The notes below the pieces were generated by a model. The model was given only the letters and a program-made list of their open reading frames with translations, was not told the DNA's origin and did no database searches. Shown piece after piece: positions 1 to 12,600 of a stretch of 64,000 nt of DNA. Position numbers and translations under genes: made by a program. The stretch's first letter is position 1. Every line of letters begins with the position of its first letter. This DNA comes from Flammulina velutipes (taxonomy: Eukaryota > Basidiomycota > Agaricomycetes > Agaricales > Physalacriaceae), in NCBI GenBank assembly GCA_011800155.1, contig JAALGH010000011.1:1-64000 (forward strand), given 5' to 3'.

Positions 1-463
1 TTCGTTTTTCTCAAATTTTCTCTTTAAGTTCACCATCACGGACCGGTCCGATGATCCTCGATCAACTCGGAAATGGAAAGGGCCATTCCGTTTCTGATGG
101 GCCTAGCTCCTCGGAATCTTATCTTAGATTGTGGGGAATTCCCCACCCCGCATCGGGAATGGTACCTTTTTTAAAGAAAAGATATTCATCATTTGTACGG
201 TTTGTATACAGTATATCTTTAACGTTACTGCTATACTATCTTCGTTCTTAATGATAATACATCTTGAACGTATCGTTGGTATGTACCAAGTAAAATCGAA
301 AATTCCTGGTAAATTCCGTTCGTTATTCGGGAATGCCTCTATATCCCCCACAAGCTTTATATGATGGTATCCCTACCATCAGCTCATGCTTTCTTGTTTA
401 ATTCGTCCATAACTTTGCCTACAGAGCCACGTATCATGTGTAGTCTCTTGAAGAACAAGTCTC

Positions 464-1259
464 CTAAAAGCTAGGGTCTTTCCGTGAATAAAACGGAATA
501 ACCCGAAACTGCGCAATCTTGTCTTTGAGTAAGGATCCATCTAGCTCACATAGGACATAGTTTCCACCAGTCGTGCGCGATACTACGGCGTATGGACCCA
601 TGAATCGTTCTTTGAACTTGTGATTAAGTTCCTCTTCAATCCTAGTATTTCGGACTAATACCAGTTCACCAGTTTTGAACTTGTGAGATGGCATTCTGTT
701 CTTATGATCTTCCATGAACTTAGCCGCTGCTCGAATCTTGGCATCTGTGACTCTTTGCTTCATACGTTTCACATCTTCTTTGTGTTAATGAGCTGTTGTG
801 CACGAAACGCTATCAAGTCTGAATGCGACACTAAGGAATCCGGAATATCAACCAACCAAGTCCCTCGTTTATATCTAACGGTAGGATGGGTTCACATCCT
901 GTTACCGCGTAAAACGGTGACTGTCCAAGTGTTCGTTTAACAGTGATTCGTTCTGCCCATAGTACTTCGTGTAGGTATGCCGGCCATTCTTCGGGATTTC
1001 CCCTACAGACTTTGAATAAGGATTGTCTTATGTCCCAATGTCCGCGTTCGACCTTCCCATTAGCCTGTTTATTGTACGGCGTAATGAGGATACCCTTGAC
1101 TCCATACTTGGCTTCAATATGAACCATCGCTTTCTTAATGGCAGGACCATTATCGGTTATGATCTGCTTTATACATCCCCAACGACATAGGATATCTTCG
1201 AAGAGCAGTCTCCTAGAGTATCCGCGTTCTCGTTGATCAAGGCCCTTGCTTCCGGCCAA
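464..1259 (-). pseudogene. Integrase core and C-terminal domain of the Gypsy pol gene, in two frames
   Basis: The first frame (1259-831) carries the second Asp in ITDNGPAIKKA and the catalytic Glu in YNKQANGKVERGH, the rest of the D,D-35-E triad. The second (772-464) carries the C-terminal GPY/F-like region (KFKERFMGPYAVVSRT). A frameshift lies between 780 and 830. No chromodomain is seen after it. With the break at 1200, the integrase alone is in three frames. Confidence 0.82.
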
Positions 1260-2638
1260 CCACTAAGTCCACATCGAGCCACTGTGACAGCATTATAGCC
1301 GTCATACTTTTTGATCTTCGGATTTTTCCCGCCTGATTTCGGCATTCGGAATGTGTCCACAAAAGCAGTCTCAAATATTCCTGGTGTTGGTGTAATCGTA
1401 GGTTCCTTATGGATGATAATCTTCTGTCGTTTTTGGCAAAGAATACAAGTCTTAACAAACCAGTTCATGTCGTCTTCCATGCCTGGCCACCAGAACCTCT
1501 TGCCAACTAATTGTCGAACTGAGTATTGTCCTTTATGGCCATGTTTATCATGTACTATAGTCACTACTGGCAACCGTTTTCCTACTAAGAGGACTCGACG
1601 GTGCTTGTTTTCTTTGTGCTTCTTGTATAACTTCCCACCCGCAATGAAGAAATCTTTAGACGCCCAATCCTTCAATGTTGATAGTTGTCTGGTGGACAAT
1701 TCTTCAGTTTCATATTCACTGTTGCGTAGGCAAGCTTCAACGTGTGGCAAGAGAGTTTCCCATAGAGCTTCTCTACTTGACCTTTCTAAGTCCGGAAACC
1801 CCTCAATTGCTACCCATTTCTCAAGGTCTTCTACCGCCATTGCTGCTAGTTGAGTAGCGCGGTATTCTTCTGAGGGCTGCTCGAAGTCGTTTACTGAGCT
1901 TTCCGGTAAACTTACGGGAATTTCCCGTACTTCTTGCAGGTAACCTGTCTTAGTATCTATAGCATCTTTGAAGTCCTCGAAGGGGAGAGGCTTGTCCTCG
2001 TCCGCTAAGTCGTTAGGTTCTTCATACTCAAAGCTAGGCAGCTCGTCTTCTTCTTCATCTCCTGGAGGACGGGGTATGATAATGTCTTCAGGTGCAGGCA
2101 CCCTTCGACTCAGTCCGTCCGGACCATGGACTTTTCCAGGTACATGTACCAAAGTGAAGTGAAACATGAGTATCTCCTCTGCCCATCTTTGTAGGTTCCC
2201 GTTGGTAAGGGAGTCGATGTTTGATAGCATTCCCTTAATGTACTTTGCATCGACTTCTACCTTCAGCTTTCGACAACCTAATAGATAGTACTTGCACGCC
2301 ATTAATGCGCGGTGAAGTCCGAACAACTCCCTCTTTGATTGTGAGTATCTAGCCTCACGCTCATCCAAAGTGATCGATAGGAACTTCGCATAGTAACGTT
2401 TCTTAGGGTCTTCAGGATCTTCTTGACTAAGATAAAATCCTACCGCCATATAAGAGGTATCCACCGATAATATAATCGGAGTATCCCAATCATAGTTCAA
2501 GGGCTTCAGCATGGGACTTGTCTCAAGGGCTCTCTTTAATGAGTCCATCGAGGCTTGTTCTTCTTCTCCCCAATGAAACAACACACCATCTCTTGTCAAC
2601 CTGGTCATTGCCAGTGCTTTCTTAGAGTAGTCTTTCAC
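1169..2638 (-). pseudogene. RNase H and integrase N-terminal part of the Gypsy pol gene
   Basis: A 489 aa frame starting in the RT-RNase H connection. The RNase H domain begins ILSVDTSYMAVGFYLSQ and has SKRELFGLHRAL, the element's active-site Glu region. It is followed by a linker rich in Glu and Pro and the integrase HHCC zinc-binding motif (HDKHGH... then CILCQKRQ). The first catalytic Asp region (AFVDTFRMP) is present. The frame breaks at about 1200. Confidence 0.85.
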
Positions 2639-2775
2639 AAACGTTCGGAAAACGCCTGCGGTTCCAAGGAAGGAACGAACGTCTCTTAAGCATTCACAAG
2701 GTACCCAATCTGATATGACTTTGACTCGTTCTTCTGCCGGTTTACGTCCCTCATAGCAACAGGTATGACCTACTA

Positions 2776-4323
2776 CTACGGTTTCGTTCGCGCAAATGAT
2801 AGCTTTATGTCCAGAAAAGGTTCCCCCGAGTACTTCATGCGTTGTATGATCCTATTCATGTTGATCATATGTTCCCATACGAATCGGCGGATTCCGTTAT
2901 TTTCACGGATTGTCTCGTAGTTGCCATCTTTATCTTGGTACCTAGTAGCTGGCCCTCTAACTGGTACATCGTCTATGTAAGGCCTAGTAAAGGCTGGTAT
3001 TTCGTCTTTGAGAATATGAGTAACATCTTCGTGGAAGATGGGTACTGAATTCGTCCAACCCATGGGTAAGGTCTTGAGTCGTAATGCCCCATACGGAGTA
3101 GAGAACGTTGTCATGTCTCTGGATTTTTCCGCTAAGTGTCGTTCGTCGTACCCGACATACAAGTCTAGGGTACCCCCACAAGCTCTTCCAGCAAACGCTT
3201 CCGCTAATTCTTCGGTGGCGGGAGGTAAGCCTGAATGCGCAATAGTAACTGCATTCAATGGTTCTAAGCTATGGACCAATCGAAGTTTCTTGCCATCTTT
3301 CTTAACTACACAGAACCAACGCGACCTGTATGACGAGTTCGAAGGCTCATACACGCCGGAGTCCAGCTTGTTCTTTATTATCGCGCAGACTTCGTTGAAG
3401 ATTCCCGGAGGAATCTTGATTGGCCTTAGTACCCATGGTACATGAGGTATGACTGGCATGTCTACTGGCGGGAAGAAGTCTTCCCGGAATCTTCCCTTCT
3501 CTGATTCTTCCCATGCAAAGCCTTCATTCTGCTTACACATGAGGTCGTCTATCAAATCTCGTTCTTGAGGCCATAGGAAATTTCCGGTATGGTCCTTCTG
3601 TACTTGTTCTCTTCGTTCTTCCGTGTATCGCCCGGTGGGTTGAAACTTAGGTGGATTGGGATTCAATACAGGCATTCCCTCCAGGGGATCGCCTACAATG
3701 TTTCGCACAATTCTGAACTCGTCTGGTAAGGTTCCTAAGTGAGGTTTGACCTTCAACGCCACTGGTTTATATTTCTTCGAAGCTAGCACTTGTACAGGAG
3801 CGGCTTTCTGTTTGACTTGCTCTAGGAACTTGACTTGTTCTGAGCCCCATGCTTCAGGAGGTAGTGTAACCGTTAGATTGCTAAACACTTTACTTAGTTC
3901 TGCGGGAACGTCGTAGAATATATTCGCTGTATCCAACTGATGGCTAGCTAAGTCCTGTTCAAAACTTGGAGGATACTTTTGATCGTCTGTTAAAGGCTGA
4001 CTCCAAGTTTCTATCGTATTAGACAGGTTTCCCTGTTTATGGAAGCCCGCTATCTTCTTGCGTGGATTTTTCCGTTGATTCCCCGGAAATGCCCTTCCTG
4101 TGCTATCGTATGCTACAGGCGGTTCTTCGTATTGATATTCATTGCGCAAGGGTTTAACTGCATTGTGAATACCCTCTGTGGATTTTCTTAGGTATAGGTT
4201 CGTAACGGCTTCGGTTGTGAAAGTTGACCGGGAATCTCCGGGCACATAGGTTTCCACCAAATGTATCCCCTGAGACCCTTGATCACTTAGGATTAGAGCA
4301 ACCTCTCCTTGATCCTCGATCAA
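2776..4323 (-). pseudogene. Reverse transcriptase of the Gypsy pol gene
   Basis: A 515 aa frame. Reverse transcriptase motifs appear in order: SRWFCVVKKDGKKLRLVHSL, TLDLYVGYDERHL (first catalytic Asp region), TPYGALRLKTLPMGW, and the YIDD catalytic box (RPYIDDVPVRG). The frame is lost at about 2800-2820, just before the thumb/RNase H connection, and resumes in the ORF ending at 1169. The enzyme copies element RNA into DNA; this copy is not intact. Confidence 0.88.
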
Positions 4324-5350
4324 TTCCTCGAGTGTTGCAGAAAAACCGGTATAGCCACGGGTTGCTGATACCTAGGCATTTGCCCTCTTTGTATGTAGGC
4401 AAAGTGATTTTCTTCCCATTGCTAGGATCTGTTATAGTCGCTACGACAGCACCATCTTTAAGGGTAGTCGTATTGATACTCGAGATCACATCAAAGGGTC
4501 GTCCTAAAAGGACTTCGTATGCAGGGTCTCTGATGATATGAACTTGTAGATAGAACGTTATTCCACCAAAGTCAAATGCTACGTTTCTGGCTAAGCCTGC
4601 AGTGCGGGTTTGTCCTTTGTCGGCGCTTTCCATAATAATGTTGAATGAAGGATCGAATGGGATTCCTAATTCAAGCGCGGCTTTTAACGACATCGATACA
4701 ATTTGGGACCCGCTATCAAGTAGACTTTCCTTCTTGCCGGCCCCAAAGATCGTGGGCCATAGGGTTCGAAGGTCAGCACTTTCAGCTGCAACGTTTGATC
4801 GTGGTAGTTGGTATGGGCCAGCGTAACCCGTATGGTTAAACAGTTGTTCGACCAAATCATGGCATACCACTGATCCTAGAGGTAGCTGACTCGAATTTTG
4901 TAAGTTAATCGAGTAGTACATAGGATCTTCACTTGCGTGATATTCCGGGATTTCGTCGGATTCAACTGTCTGCTGGTTGACCTTAACGTTCTTTGCTCTT
5001 AAGTTTTCTAACAGGTCTTTCTGCCAAGCCTCGTTAGTCGCTAACAGTTCTTCGGGGAGTAGTTTCTTCCATAGAGAACGCCATCCGGGATTCCGACTAA
5101 GGAGATCCTTTAGCTTTGATATGCGTTGGTAGCTCTTATGTTTTTCTACTTCCTTCTTTACTGCGGCTTCTTCCGTGGCGTTAGCGGGATTTTCCCGTTT
5201 ATCTTCAGTCTTGCGACTATCTATGGGTTCTGGTCCTTCCAGTACCTCCTCGAGTATCTCACTCAAGTCGGGTTCTTCATCGTCTATTTCCGCCACTGGT
5301 GGCTCCACGAATTTTACTTGTTTCTGTCGAGTAGGGATCACTACTTCCAT
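4283..5350 (-). pseudogene. Aspartic protease region of the Gypsy pol gene
   Basis: This 355 aa frame has an acidic, charged N-terminal part and then the retroviral-type protease signature LLDSGSQIVSM, with a downstream hydrophobic segment ending in VLLGRPFD, the usual spacing for this domain. The protease would cleave Gag-Pol. The frame shifts into the reverse transcriptase frame at about 4335; the last residues of this ORF are out-of-frame noise. It follows Gag in a different frame, so Gag-Pol was probably made by frameshift or readthrough. Confidence 0.8.
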
Positions 5351-5523
5351 TCTTAGACCTCTGGGTTGAGGTATCTTCTTTTGTGGTTCAACTGGTTCAG
5401 GCTCTTCTGGTTTTTCCTTTTCTATAGCGCTATGACTTCTTGTACGATGCTGAGTATTTTGGCTCTCAGGAGGGAGGGTTCGCTGTCGCAGTATTTCAGA
5501 CGAACCTCCGTCCGTCCTCGAGC

Positions 5524-7418
5524 CTAATCGAAATCCTCCCTTGAATACGCGGGATCGACCATCGACTGCTGTTGGTATATGGATGTGTCAATCGTTCCAG
5601 ATGGAGCAAAGAAGTCCTCCTGTTGGATTCCTTCATATGCTTGCACCTGTGGCGTTTCTGGTAGAGTAGATCCCGATTCCCTTTGGAACTTTGCCACTTG
5701 CTCGAGCGGATTAGGTCCATTCTTGTTTCGTGTAAGAGAAATTCCATTGCGCAGGAAATACCAGTTCGAGTTAGCTGGTTTGTAAATCCAGCCTTCCTTC
5801 TCTAGTTTGTTCTTTTCCGGGCATTCCATAAGGAAATGTCCGGGTTCGTCACAGAAGAAGCACTTCCCGTTCACAGCAGCTGGTCTGCGTTGGGGCAAGA
5901 AGTTCGCAGGCATAGGGACTAAGCCTTTGGGTGCGGAGGATCCCGAGTTTTGCACGGGATATGGCGCTTGTTGACTTTGTTGTATGTACTGTGGGTATCC
6001 CATTTGTTGGGCGGGATACTGCTGTACTTGAACTTGTCTGGCCGTTGACATCCGTTCCATGAGGTTCATCATCCTCCGAGTATCTTCTTGTCTGGCTTTC
6101 TCCATCTCTTTCATTTCATCCTGTCGTGCTTTTTCCAAAGCCTTCAAGGTATCCGTGAGTGAGTTGATACTGGCCACTTGATCGTGCATATCTTCAATCT
6201 TTACTCGAGCAGTGGAGGGTGTTACTAACTCGCGTTCGTTGGTAGTACCTCCATTAACTACAGGGGCTCCTCCGAACGTCTCCACTTCTTCTAAGTATTT
6301 TTCAGCTACTCTGACCACGTCAACTAAGGTCCATCTTTGTCCAAGAGGATTGTTGGGTGGGATCGGTAAAACCCGCAAGTCGGTGTATATTGCTGCCCAT
6401 GCTGGACCAGCAAAGCAATACTGTAACATATTCAACACCGTCTTTTGAGTAACATCTCCAATATCAATTAGATACTGTAGTTTGTGTACTACCTCTCTTC
6501 TGAACTCCATCAATCTCATCTTAGTCGCGATCGGCCTTGCCCGAAAGTGGCGAGTGACTTCTTCGACTTCTTCAAGAGTAAACTCTTTATCTTGGTCGCC
6601 TTTGTTATACAGTTTTTGTACTGCGTTTTTGAAGGCTTGCCAATCTCCGGCTGAATATTCGGGTAAAGCCGCCCATTGGCGTCTAATTTCATATCCCACA
6701 TACAAAGTTGCTATCTCGATTTGGGCTGTAGGGCTCATGATGCCCCTGCCGTAGAATAAGAACTCGCAACTAGTTAGGAAGTCCCTAATATTATCGCCTT
6801 TGAATCTTGGTGTATCTTTGGCACCGGGAACGGGCATACGTTTCCCAGCTATCTGTTCTTGTGTCTCTGCGCTTAACTGGTTAACATAACCAGCTGCCGC
6901 TGGAGGCACGGGATTTTCCTGTCTTCTTGCCCATCTTCGTTGTCTCCTTGGTCTGACATTGGGAATAATGGTCTTCCAAGGGGAATCGACTGTCTTAATC
7001 GTTCAAGAAAGGGATGCGGAGTGACTGGGAATAGGTTATCGAACTGAGGAAGTTCGTTGGGAGAGGGGGTTAAACTCGGTAAAGGACTAGGACTCGGAAT
7101 AATCCGAGGTAGTCTAGGGAAAATAGGGATCGTGGATAGTATATATCCAGGTGGGTAGCCTGTATCCGTTGATGGATTTGCTTGGGCTTTTTGAGACTGA
7201 ACGTGTTTTAAACGTTGAGCTTTAGTTCCGTCGAATAATGCGCCTGGAGGCGGTCGTTCGTGTCGGAGTTCTCTTTCAACTGGAGCACTTGAGTTTTCAC
7301 CCAAGTTAGCTCTACGGCTGATTTGTTCTTGATCGTTTGAGCTTTGGCTAGGCGCGGGGTTCGCGTTACTGGCTTTGGGCTTTCGTGCAATTTTGAAGTA
7401 GGTGTAGAAGTAACTCAA
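5524..7418 (-). pseudogene. Gag (capsid/nucleocapsid) of the Gypsy element, frameshifted
   Basis: Two overlapping frames form Gag. The first (7418-6873) is a proline/serine-rich leader; the second (6909-5524, 461 aa) carries the capsid-like helical region and then a CCHC zinc knuckle, C-FF-C-DEPG-H-FLME-C, at about 5865-5825. The frames meet at about 6910-6930, where the leader frame runs off into a short unrelated tail, consistent with a small indel. A stretch rich in Gln, Met and charged residues precedes the knuckle. Gag packages the element RNA into particles; this copy needs the frameshift corrected or bypassed to be whole. Confidence 0.8.
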
Positions 7419-7459
7419 GGAACCTCAATAAGAGGGATCGTTTAAGTCAAATTTATCAC

Positions 7460-7477
7460 CCCTCGCGGTGGGCTCCA
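7460..7477 (-). promoter_or_regulatory. Primer-binding site of the Gypsy element
   Basis: The minus strand reads TGGAGCCCACCGCGAGGG, beginning with the TGG that pairs with the CCA end of a tRNA, 5 bp inside the LTR end. Which tRNA primes was not identified. Confidence 0.65.
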
Positions 7478-7482
7478 AAATA

Positions 7483-9223
7483 TGATGTGCAGTGTAGAAG
7501 AACGCCACAAAAACACACACAAAACACACACTAACAAGTCAATGGTGCGATGCGGGAAAGTCCGATGTTTATAGCGGGATTTCACGTTATAGTAGCAATC
7601 GTTCGTTTTGTAATAGGTGGTATGGGACGGGTTCTTGTTCTTTGTATCTTTTGTTTTATGGGACTGTTTCTCTCTATCTTCTGCTCAAAATGCTTATACT
7701 AGTTCGACGGGGTAACAGGGATCTGATCTTAAACTGAGTTCTAGTTTGCCACTAAGTCACAGGCCGATTGGGATGTGTGTAAAGAGACCTAATGAGGCTC
7801 TTCCCAGGCCAACAACCTTCAACCACACTAGGGAGCGGGAGCTCTGGTATCTATCTGTATAATCAGGACTCTCCAACAACTAGTCGGGGCCTGAATAGAT
7901 AGCCTAGCACAGTCTGAACCACACTTGTATGGGACTTGGGACTCCAACCAGAGTTGGTAGGTTCTTTAGATGGAATTTCCCGCGGAAACTCGGATCGTTT
8001 GAATCGCAAAGGACTTGGCTTCAACTTCTTTAATATGGGAAGTAGCTCCAATGAGTTCTTAGATCTTTGGTTCTGTTTCTTATTTCCACCTATCTAAACA
8101 GTGGTTCTTTTTCTAACTAAATCTTAGAGTCTATTCCTCCAGTATATACGGCTTGTGGGCTGCGGATACGGGGGGCGTAAGCTACTGTAAATAGTACAAA
8201 CGAGCTAGCTTTATAGTGTTTTCTATATACGTCTGAATAAGGATATAATACCGAGTCCGCTGGTTCGGGGAATATTCCGATAGGATGTACGGAATATCCC
8301 TCTAATGGTGCCCTTGGCATTGCTGCCTATTCGTTCTGGCTTCTATTTGCTTTGAATCCAACCAATGGTGGCGCCGTAACTGAGTTTGCAGTGGCGCCAG
8401 GTTGTTCCTTGTGCTTGGAAGCTCCACTATTTCATCGTTTTTCCACTATTATTAGCGGCCGAGTCCTGTCTAGCAGGAACTCTTAGCCTTTGTTCGTATT
8501 CTTATTTCATACTACGAGTCCGAGTAGTACCGACTAGGTTTGGTATACTGGACGCGCAAGTATGTTCTTAGTATCGTGTTCGGACTTTTCCGGTAGTACT
8601 CCGGAAAAGCTATCGTTGTATCTTTACGAGTTGTCGATGGTACTCGTATTGTAGGTCCTTGTAACGATTTACTTGTGGATCCCGAGAATCGATCAGGAAC
8701 AGTCCACCGGAGTAAGTCGATCGGTGATCGAGCAGTATCTTTTGAAAGCCTAAAAGGTTACCCTGACTCCTGAGTCTCCTATGTAATATCCCGACGTCTG
8801 AGTAGTATGAACATTTGGTTTGCTAGTCCAGCAAGCGTTTAACTGCTTGCTGGCGTTGCGTCTCTTTATGTAGAGTTTCCTTGTGTAAGGGTAACTCGCC
8901 GAATTCCGTTAAGTATTTCGGAGTTTCGCGCGTTCAAGTGTATTTGATCACGATGTCTCCATCGGGGTACTTTTGATGATGATATTCAAGATCGTCATGT
9001 GTGGTTTGGCTATACCTACACGCCCTTCAGCGTGTGGCGCTTTTCCGACGAATCTTAGGAGTTTTCCGGTCGTACCACGGAAACTCCTTACACTGTATTG
9101 TATACGCGTTTCGGTCTGTAACTAGAGGTTCTCGTACTCATAGGTTCGTTCTATCACTATGAATGCTTCTTAGAATCGCAAATTTTGGGGTCTTTCGTAC
9201 TTGCATTAATACAATGCGCATCA
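7483..9223 (-). repeat. 5' long terminal repeat of the Gypsy element (1741 bp)
   Basis: The plus-strand ends are TGATGTGCAGTG at 7483 and CAATGCGCATCA at 9223, an imperfect 12-bp inverted repeat (10 of 12 match) with the TG...CA termini of LTRs. The inner end lies 5 bp from the primer-binding site and the outer end coincides with the break in the GC-rich repeat. No ORF of note is inside. The length is large for a fungal Gypsy LTR. No second LTR is available in the window to confirm the ends. Confidence 0.75.
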
Positions 9224-9503
9224 GCGGGTCAAAGGGTCCGGGTCCGGCAAGGGTGCGGGGACAGAATTTATGGAAAATACATGGGTACCCACCACGGGTA
9301 CCCATGGATCCTTGCCTAATTAAGCCTATATAAGCCTATTTTCATGGGTACCCGTGGGTCGAGTCTCAAAAAACCCGGATCCTCCGGATCCGCAGGTCAA
9401 AAGTGGAGGGTCCGGCCAAGGGTGCAGGGGCAGTGGCCGGTGACCATGGGTACCCATGCAGGGATCCGGGGGTGCACCCGCGGGTAACTCGTTGAGGTCT
9501 CTA
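9224..9503 (+). repeat. GC-rich interspersed repeat A, copy 1, left end cut by the LTR
   Basis: Nearly identical to 18491-18770 (differences such as ggaaaatac/gtaaaatgc). It holds repeated GGATCC and GGTACC palindromes and two related internal modules, each starting with a GGATCCGC/GGTCAAA-like segment and ending at a CATGGGTACCC block. Copy 2 has about 20 bp more at its left end, so the Gypsy element inserted inside copy 1. No coding capacity was recognised. Confidence 0.85.
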
Positions 9504-9680
9504 GCGCGATGGGTGGATAATGGGTGTATGACTGAGAAGGAGTTGAAAGCGGCGAATCCAGTGGAATATGATGCGATGCAGGCGAGGAAGGCGGGGCGAT
9601 GGAAGTGGGGATTGTCTCTATGGGCGAAAGTCTCCGACATACTTTCCTAGATACTTATAAAAATGTTGTATGTAGCTACA
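9504..9680 (+). other. Short open stretch between repeat A and the broken gene end, unassigned
   Basis: An open plus-strand frame runs to a stop near 9650 (peptide with KELKAANPVEYDAM). It is unique in the window, too short to assign, and may be a relic of the DNA into which repeat A was inserted. Confidence 0.2.
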
Positions 9681-12600
9681 TTATTGAATCTTCGATGCAA
9701 TGACACGACCTGAACCTAATGGCAAGCCTTCAACGCACTCAGAGGTCCTCTTCAACAAGGCCCAACCCACCCTATGCTATACAGATAACTAGTTAATAGG
9801 TGATAGTGGCGGGGCCAAATAACTAGTTGCCAGCTCTTATTAATTAGGCCATTTTGGCAGGCTAATATGGCTGGCTGGCGGGCAGGGGGCGGGCTGGAAT
9901 GGGGCGGGATGGGTCCCAAATATGGATAGGAATTGATGGGAGCATGTAGGGATTGATGGGCAGGGGGAGGGGGAGCAGGGGATGGGGAAATGTGGCCACA
10001 CATAAATCCGGACCTAGGGATTGATGGGTACTGATGTCATTGATTGCCCAGGGGGATGGGGGATGGGGATAGGAATTGTGGCACCAGGAAAATCCGGACC
10101 TAGGGTTTGATGGGGGCAGGGGATGGGGGATGGGGACAGGGGAAATGTGGCCACAGGAAAATCCGGACCTAGGGATTGATGGGAACTGATGGGATTGATG
10201 GGGGAGGGGATGGGGATGGGGGGCAGGGGGATTGGGGGCAGGGGACAATTGTGGCACCAGGATAAATACTGGGCTATTGCCAGGGTATGAGGAGGGTATG
10301 AGAGGGATGATTGTAGGTTGAAAAATAAAATTCTTTCTAACTATCAGAAACATGAATGGGGGTGTGGCAGCTACTGAAACCAATAATAAAACGATGTGTG
10401 GCGCATTTTTAATCGAGGAGCACATACCTCGGATCAACCTGGGGTTGCTCTAGATGTCTTCCTATTGAAAAATGGATATGTGCAGCACAAAGAACCATGT
10501 AAAAACACGAAGATTTGACTGAGAAACAAGCAGAACATTATTGAAAATCCATCAAAAAGCACCAAAAAGGGAGCAGCACTTTGCCCTCGTTTGGGGGTGA
10601 CCTAAAACCACTTGTAGGTCGTCCAGACACCTTTGGGGCATTGTATATGTCACTCAGTTAGGTCCCCAGGTCAACAGAACCCTTGGATATGATCAAAATG
10701 CCAAAAACCCGGACCACTCAGCTTTGGGCCACACCATCAACTTGCCATGACCTGGGGACACCTTATATTCGAAGATATATGTATATAATGCTCTAATCAT
10801 GAGTTAGATGAAGTCTGGAGTGTGAAAAATGCGGTCAAAACCTTGGATATATCCCAAATAATGTCCCCCAAGAAAGCACACATACCATCAACTTCCCCTG
10901 ACCTCTGGGTCGTCCCAATGTGTTCTATTATCATTATAGATGATGTATTAACATCCCAGAGGTGTTCCCAATGTGTCAAAATGCGAACATTCATGATACT
11001 AGGTGAACCCTTATTCACCCTTCCTCCTCAAGTACACCCATCGGTTCGCATATCTACATCTTTAGGACTGTTCTAATAGTCATTTGACATTATATAGATG
11101 ATATCTTGGGGCCCAGGTCACAGGTAGACCTCGAAGATACACCCCTTTGGTACATGGTGAGGGTATGATCTTTGTACTAATTCTCAAATGTCCATGCTCT
11201 ATATTGAAGGGTATTCAACCTGGGACATATTTTGAGAAGCTAAAAACACATTGTATGATGTTAAAATCAATAGTCCACCACTCAGATGTGTGATAGTTGG
11301 GGTAGTTCTTGGTGTAGAAGGAGGGGATATAAATTATTGTACCATTTATATTCGCATTTTGACATACTGGGGACACCTCTGGGATGTTAATACATCATCT
11401 ATAATGATAATAGAACACATTGGGACGACCCAGAGGTCAGGGGAAGTTGATGGTATGTGTGCTTTCTTGGGGGACATTATTTGGGATATATCCAAGGTTT
11501 TGACCGCATTTTTCACACTCCAGACTTCATCTAACTCATGATTAGAGCATTATATACATATATCTTCGAATATAAAGTGTCCCCAGGTCATGGCAAGTTG
11601 ATGGTGTGGCCCAAAGCTGAGTGGTCCGGGTTTTTGGCATTTTGATCATATCCAAGGGTTCTGTTGACCTGGGGACCTAACTGAGTGACATATACAATGC
11701 CCCAAAGGTGTCTGGACGACCTACAAGTGGTTTTAGGTCACCCCCAAACGAGGGCAAAGTGCTGCTCCCTTTTTGGTGCTTTTTGATGGATTTTCAATAA
11801 TGTTCTGCTTGTTTCTCAGTCAAATCTTCGTGTTTTTACATGGTTCTTTGTGCTGCACATATCCATTTTTCAATAGGAAGACATCTAGAGCAACCCCAGG
11901 TTGATCCGAGGTATGTGCTCCTCGATTAAAAATGCGCCACACATCGTTTTATTATTGGTTTCAGTAGCTGCCACACCCCCATTCATGTTTCTGATAGTTA
12001 GAAAGAATTTTATTTTTCAACCTACAATCATCCCTCTCATACCCTCCTCATACCCTGGCAATAGCCCAGTATTTATCCTGGTGCCACAATTGTCCCCTGC
12101 CCCCAATCCCCCTGCCCCCATCCCCATCCCCTCCCCCATCAATCCCATCAGTTCCCATCAATCCCTAGGTCCGGATTTTCCTGTGGCCACATTTCCCCTG
12201 TCCCCATCCCCCATCCCCTGCCCCCATCAAACCCTAGGTCCGGATTTTCCTGGTGCCACAATTCCTATCCCCATCCCCCATCCCCCTGGGCAATCAATGA
12301 CATCAGTACCCATCAATCCCTAGGTCCGGATTTATGTGTGGCCACATTTCCCCATCCCCTGCTCCCCCTCCCCCTGCCCATCAATCCCTACATGCTCCCA
12401 TCAATTCCTATCCATATTTGGGACCCATCCCGCCCCATTCCAGCCCGCCCCTGCCCGCCAGCCAGCCATATTAGCCTGCCAAAATGGCCTAATTAATAAG
12501 AGCTGGCAACTAGTTATTTGGCCCCGCCACTATCACCTATTAACTAGTTATCTGTATAGCATAGGGTGCCCAACCTTTCTCCAGTGCGCGAAGAGACTTC

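Larger units (their letters stand above)
1..9223 (-). mobile_element. Ty3/Gypsy LTR retrotransposon, 5' LTR and internal region, degenerate
   Basis: Read on the minus strand the order is LTR (9223-7483), primer-binding site (7477 downward), Gag, aspartic protease, reverse transcriptase, RNase H, integrase. Protease-RT-RNaseH-integrase is the Ty3/Gypsy order. The reading frame is broken near 6910, 4335, 2800, 1200 and 800, so no full polyprotein can be made. The 3' LTR is not in the window: bases 1-463 do not match the 5' LTR, and the purine-rich minus strand of about 1-35 may be the polypurine tract. The right border at 9223/9224 cuts a repeat that is longer at its left end in its second copy (18469), which fixes the insertion point. 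Confidence 0.9.

Noticed and set aside
8403..8701. A possible second LTR with TGTTCC/GGAACA ends beside a TGGCGCC primer-site-like motif
   Set aside because: It lies wholly inside the better supported 1741 bp LTR, has no second copy, and a more usual primer-binding site stands at 7477 next to Gag.
9752..10437. Proline-rich ORFs of 83-191 aa in the arms of the fold-back elements (also 11901-12695, 15851-16342, 17811-18413)
   Set aside because: They are the same CCC/CAT-rich repeats read in mirror-image arms, shift frame between copies and have no recognisable domain.
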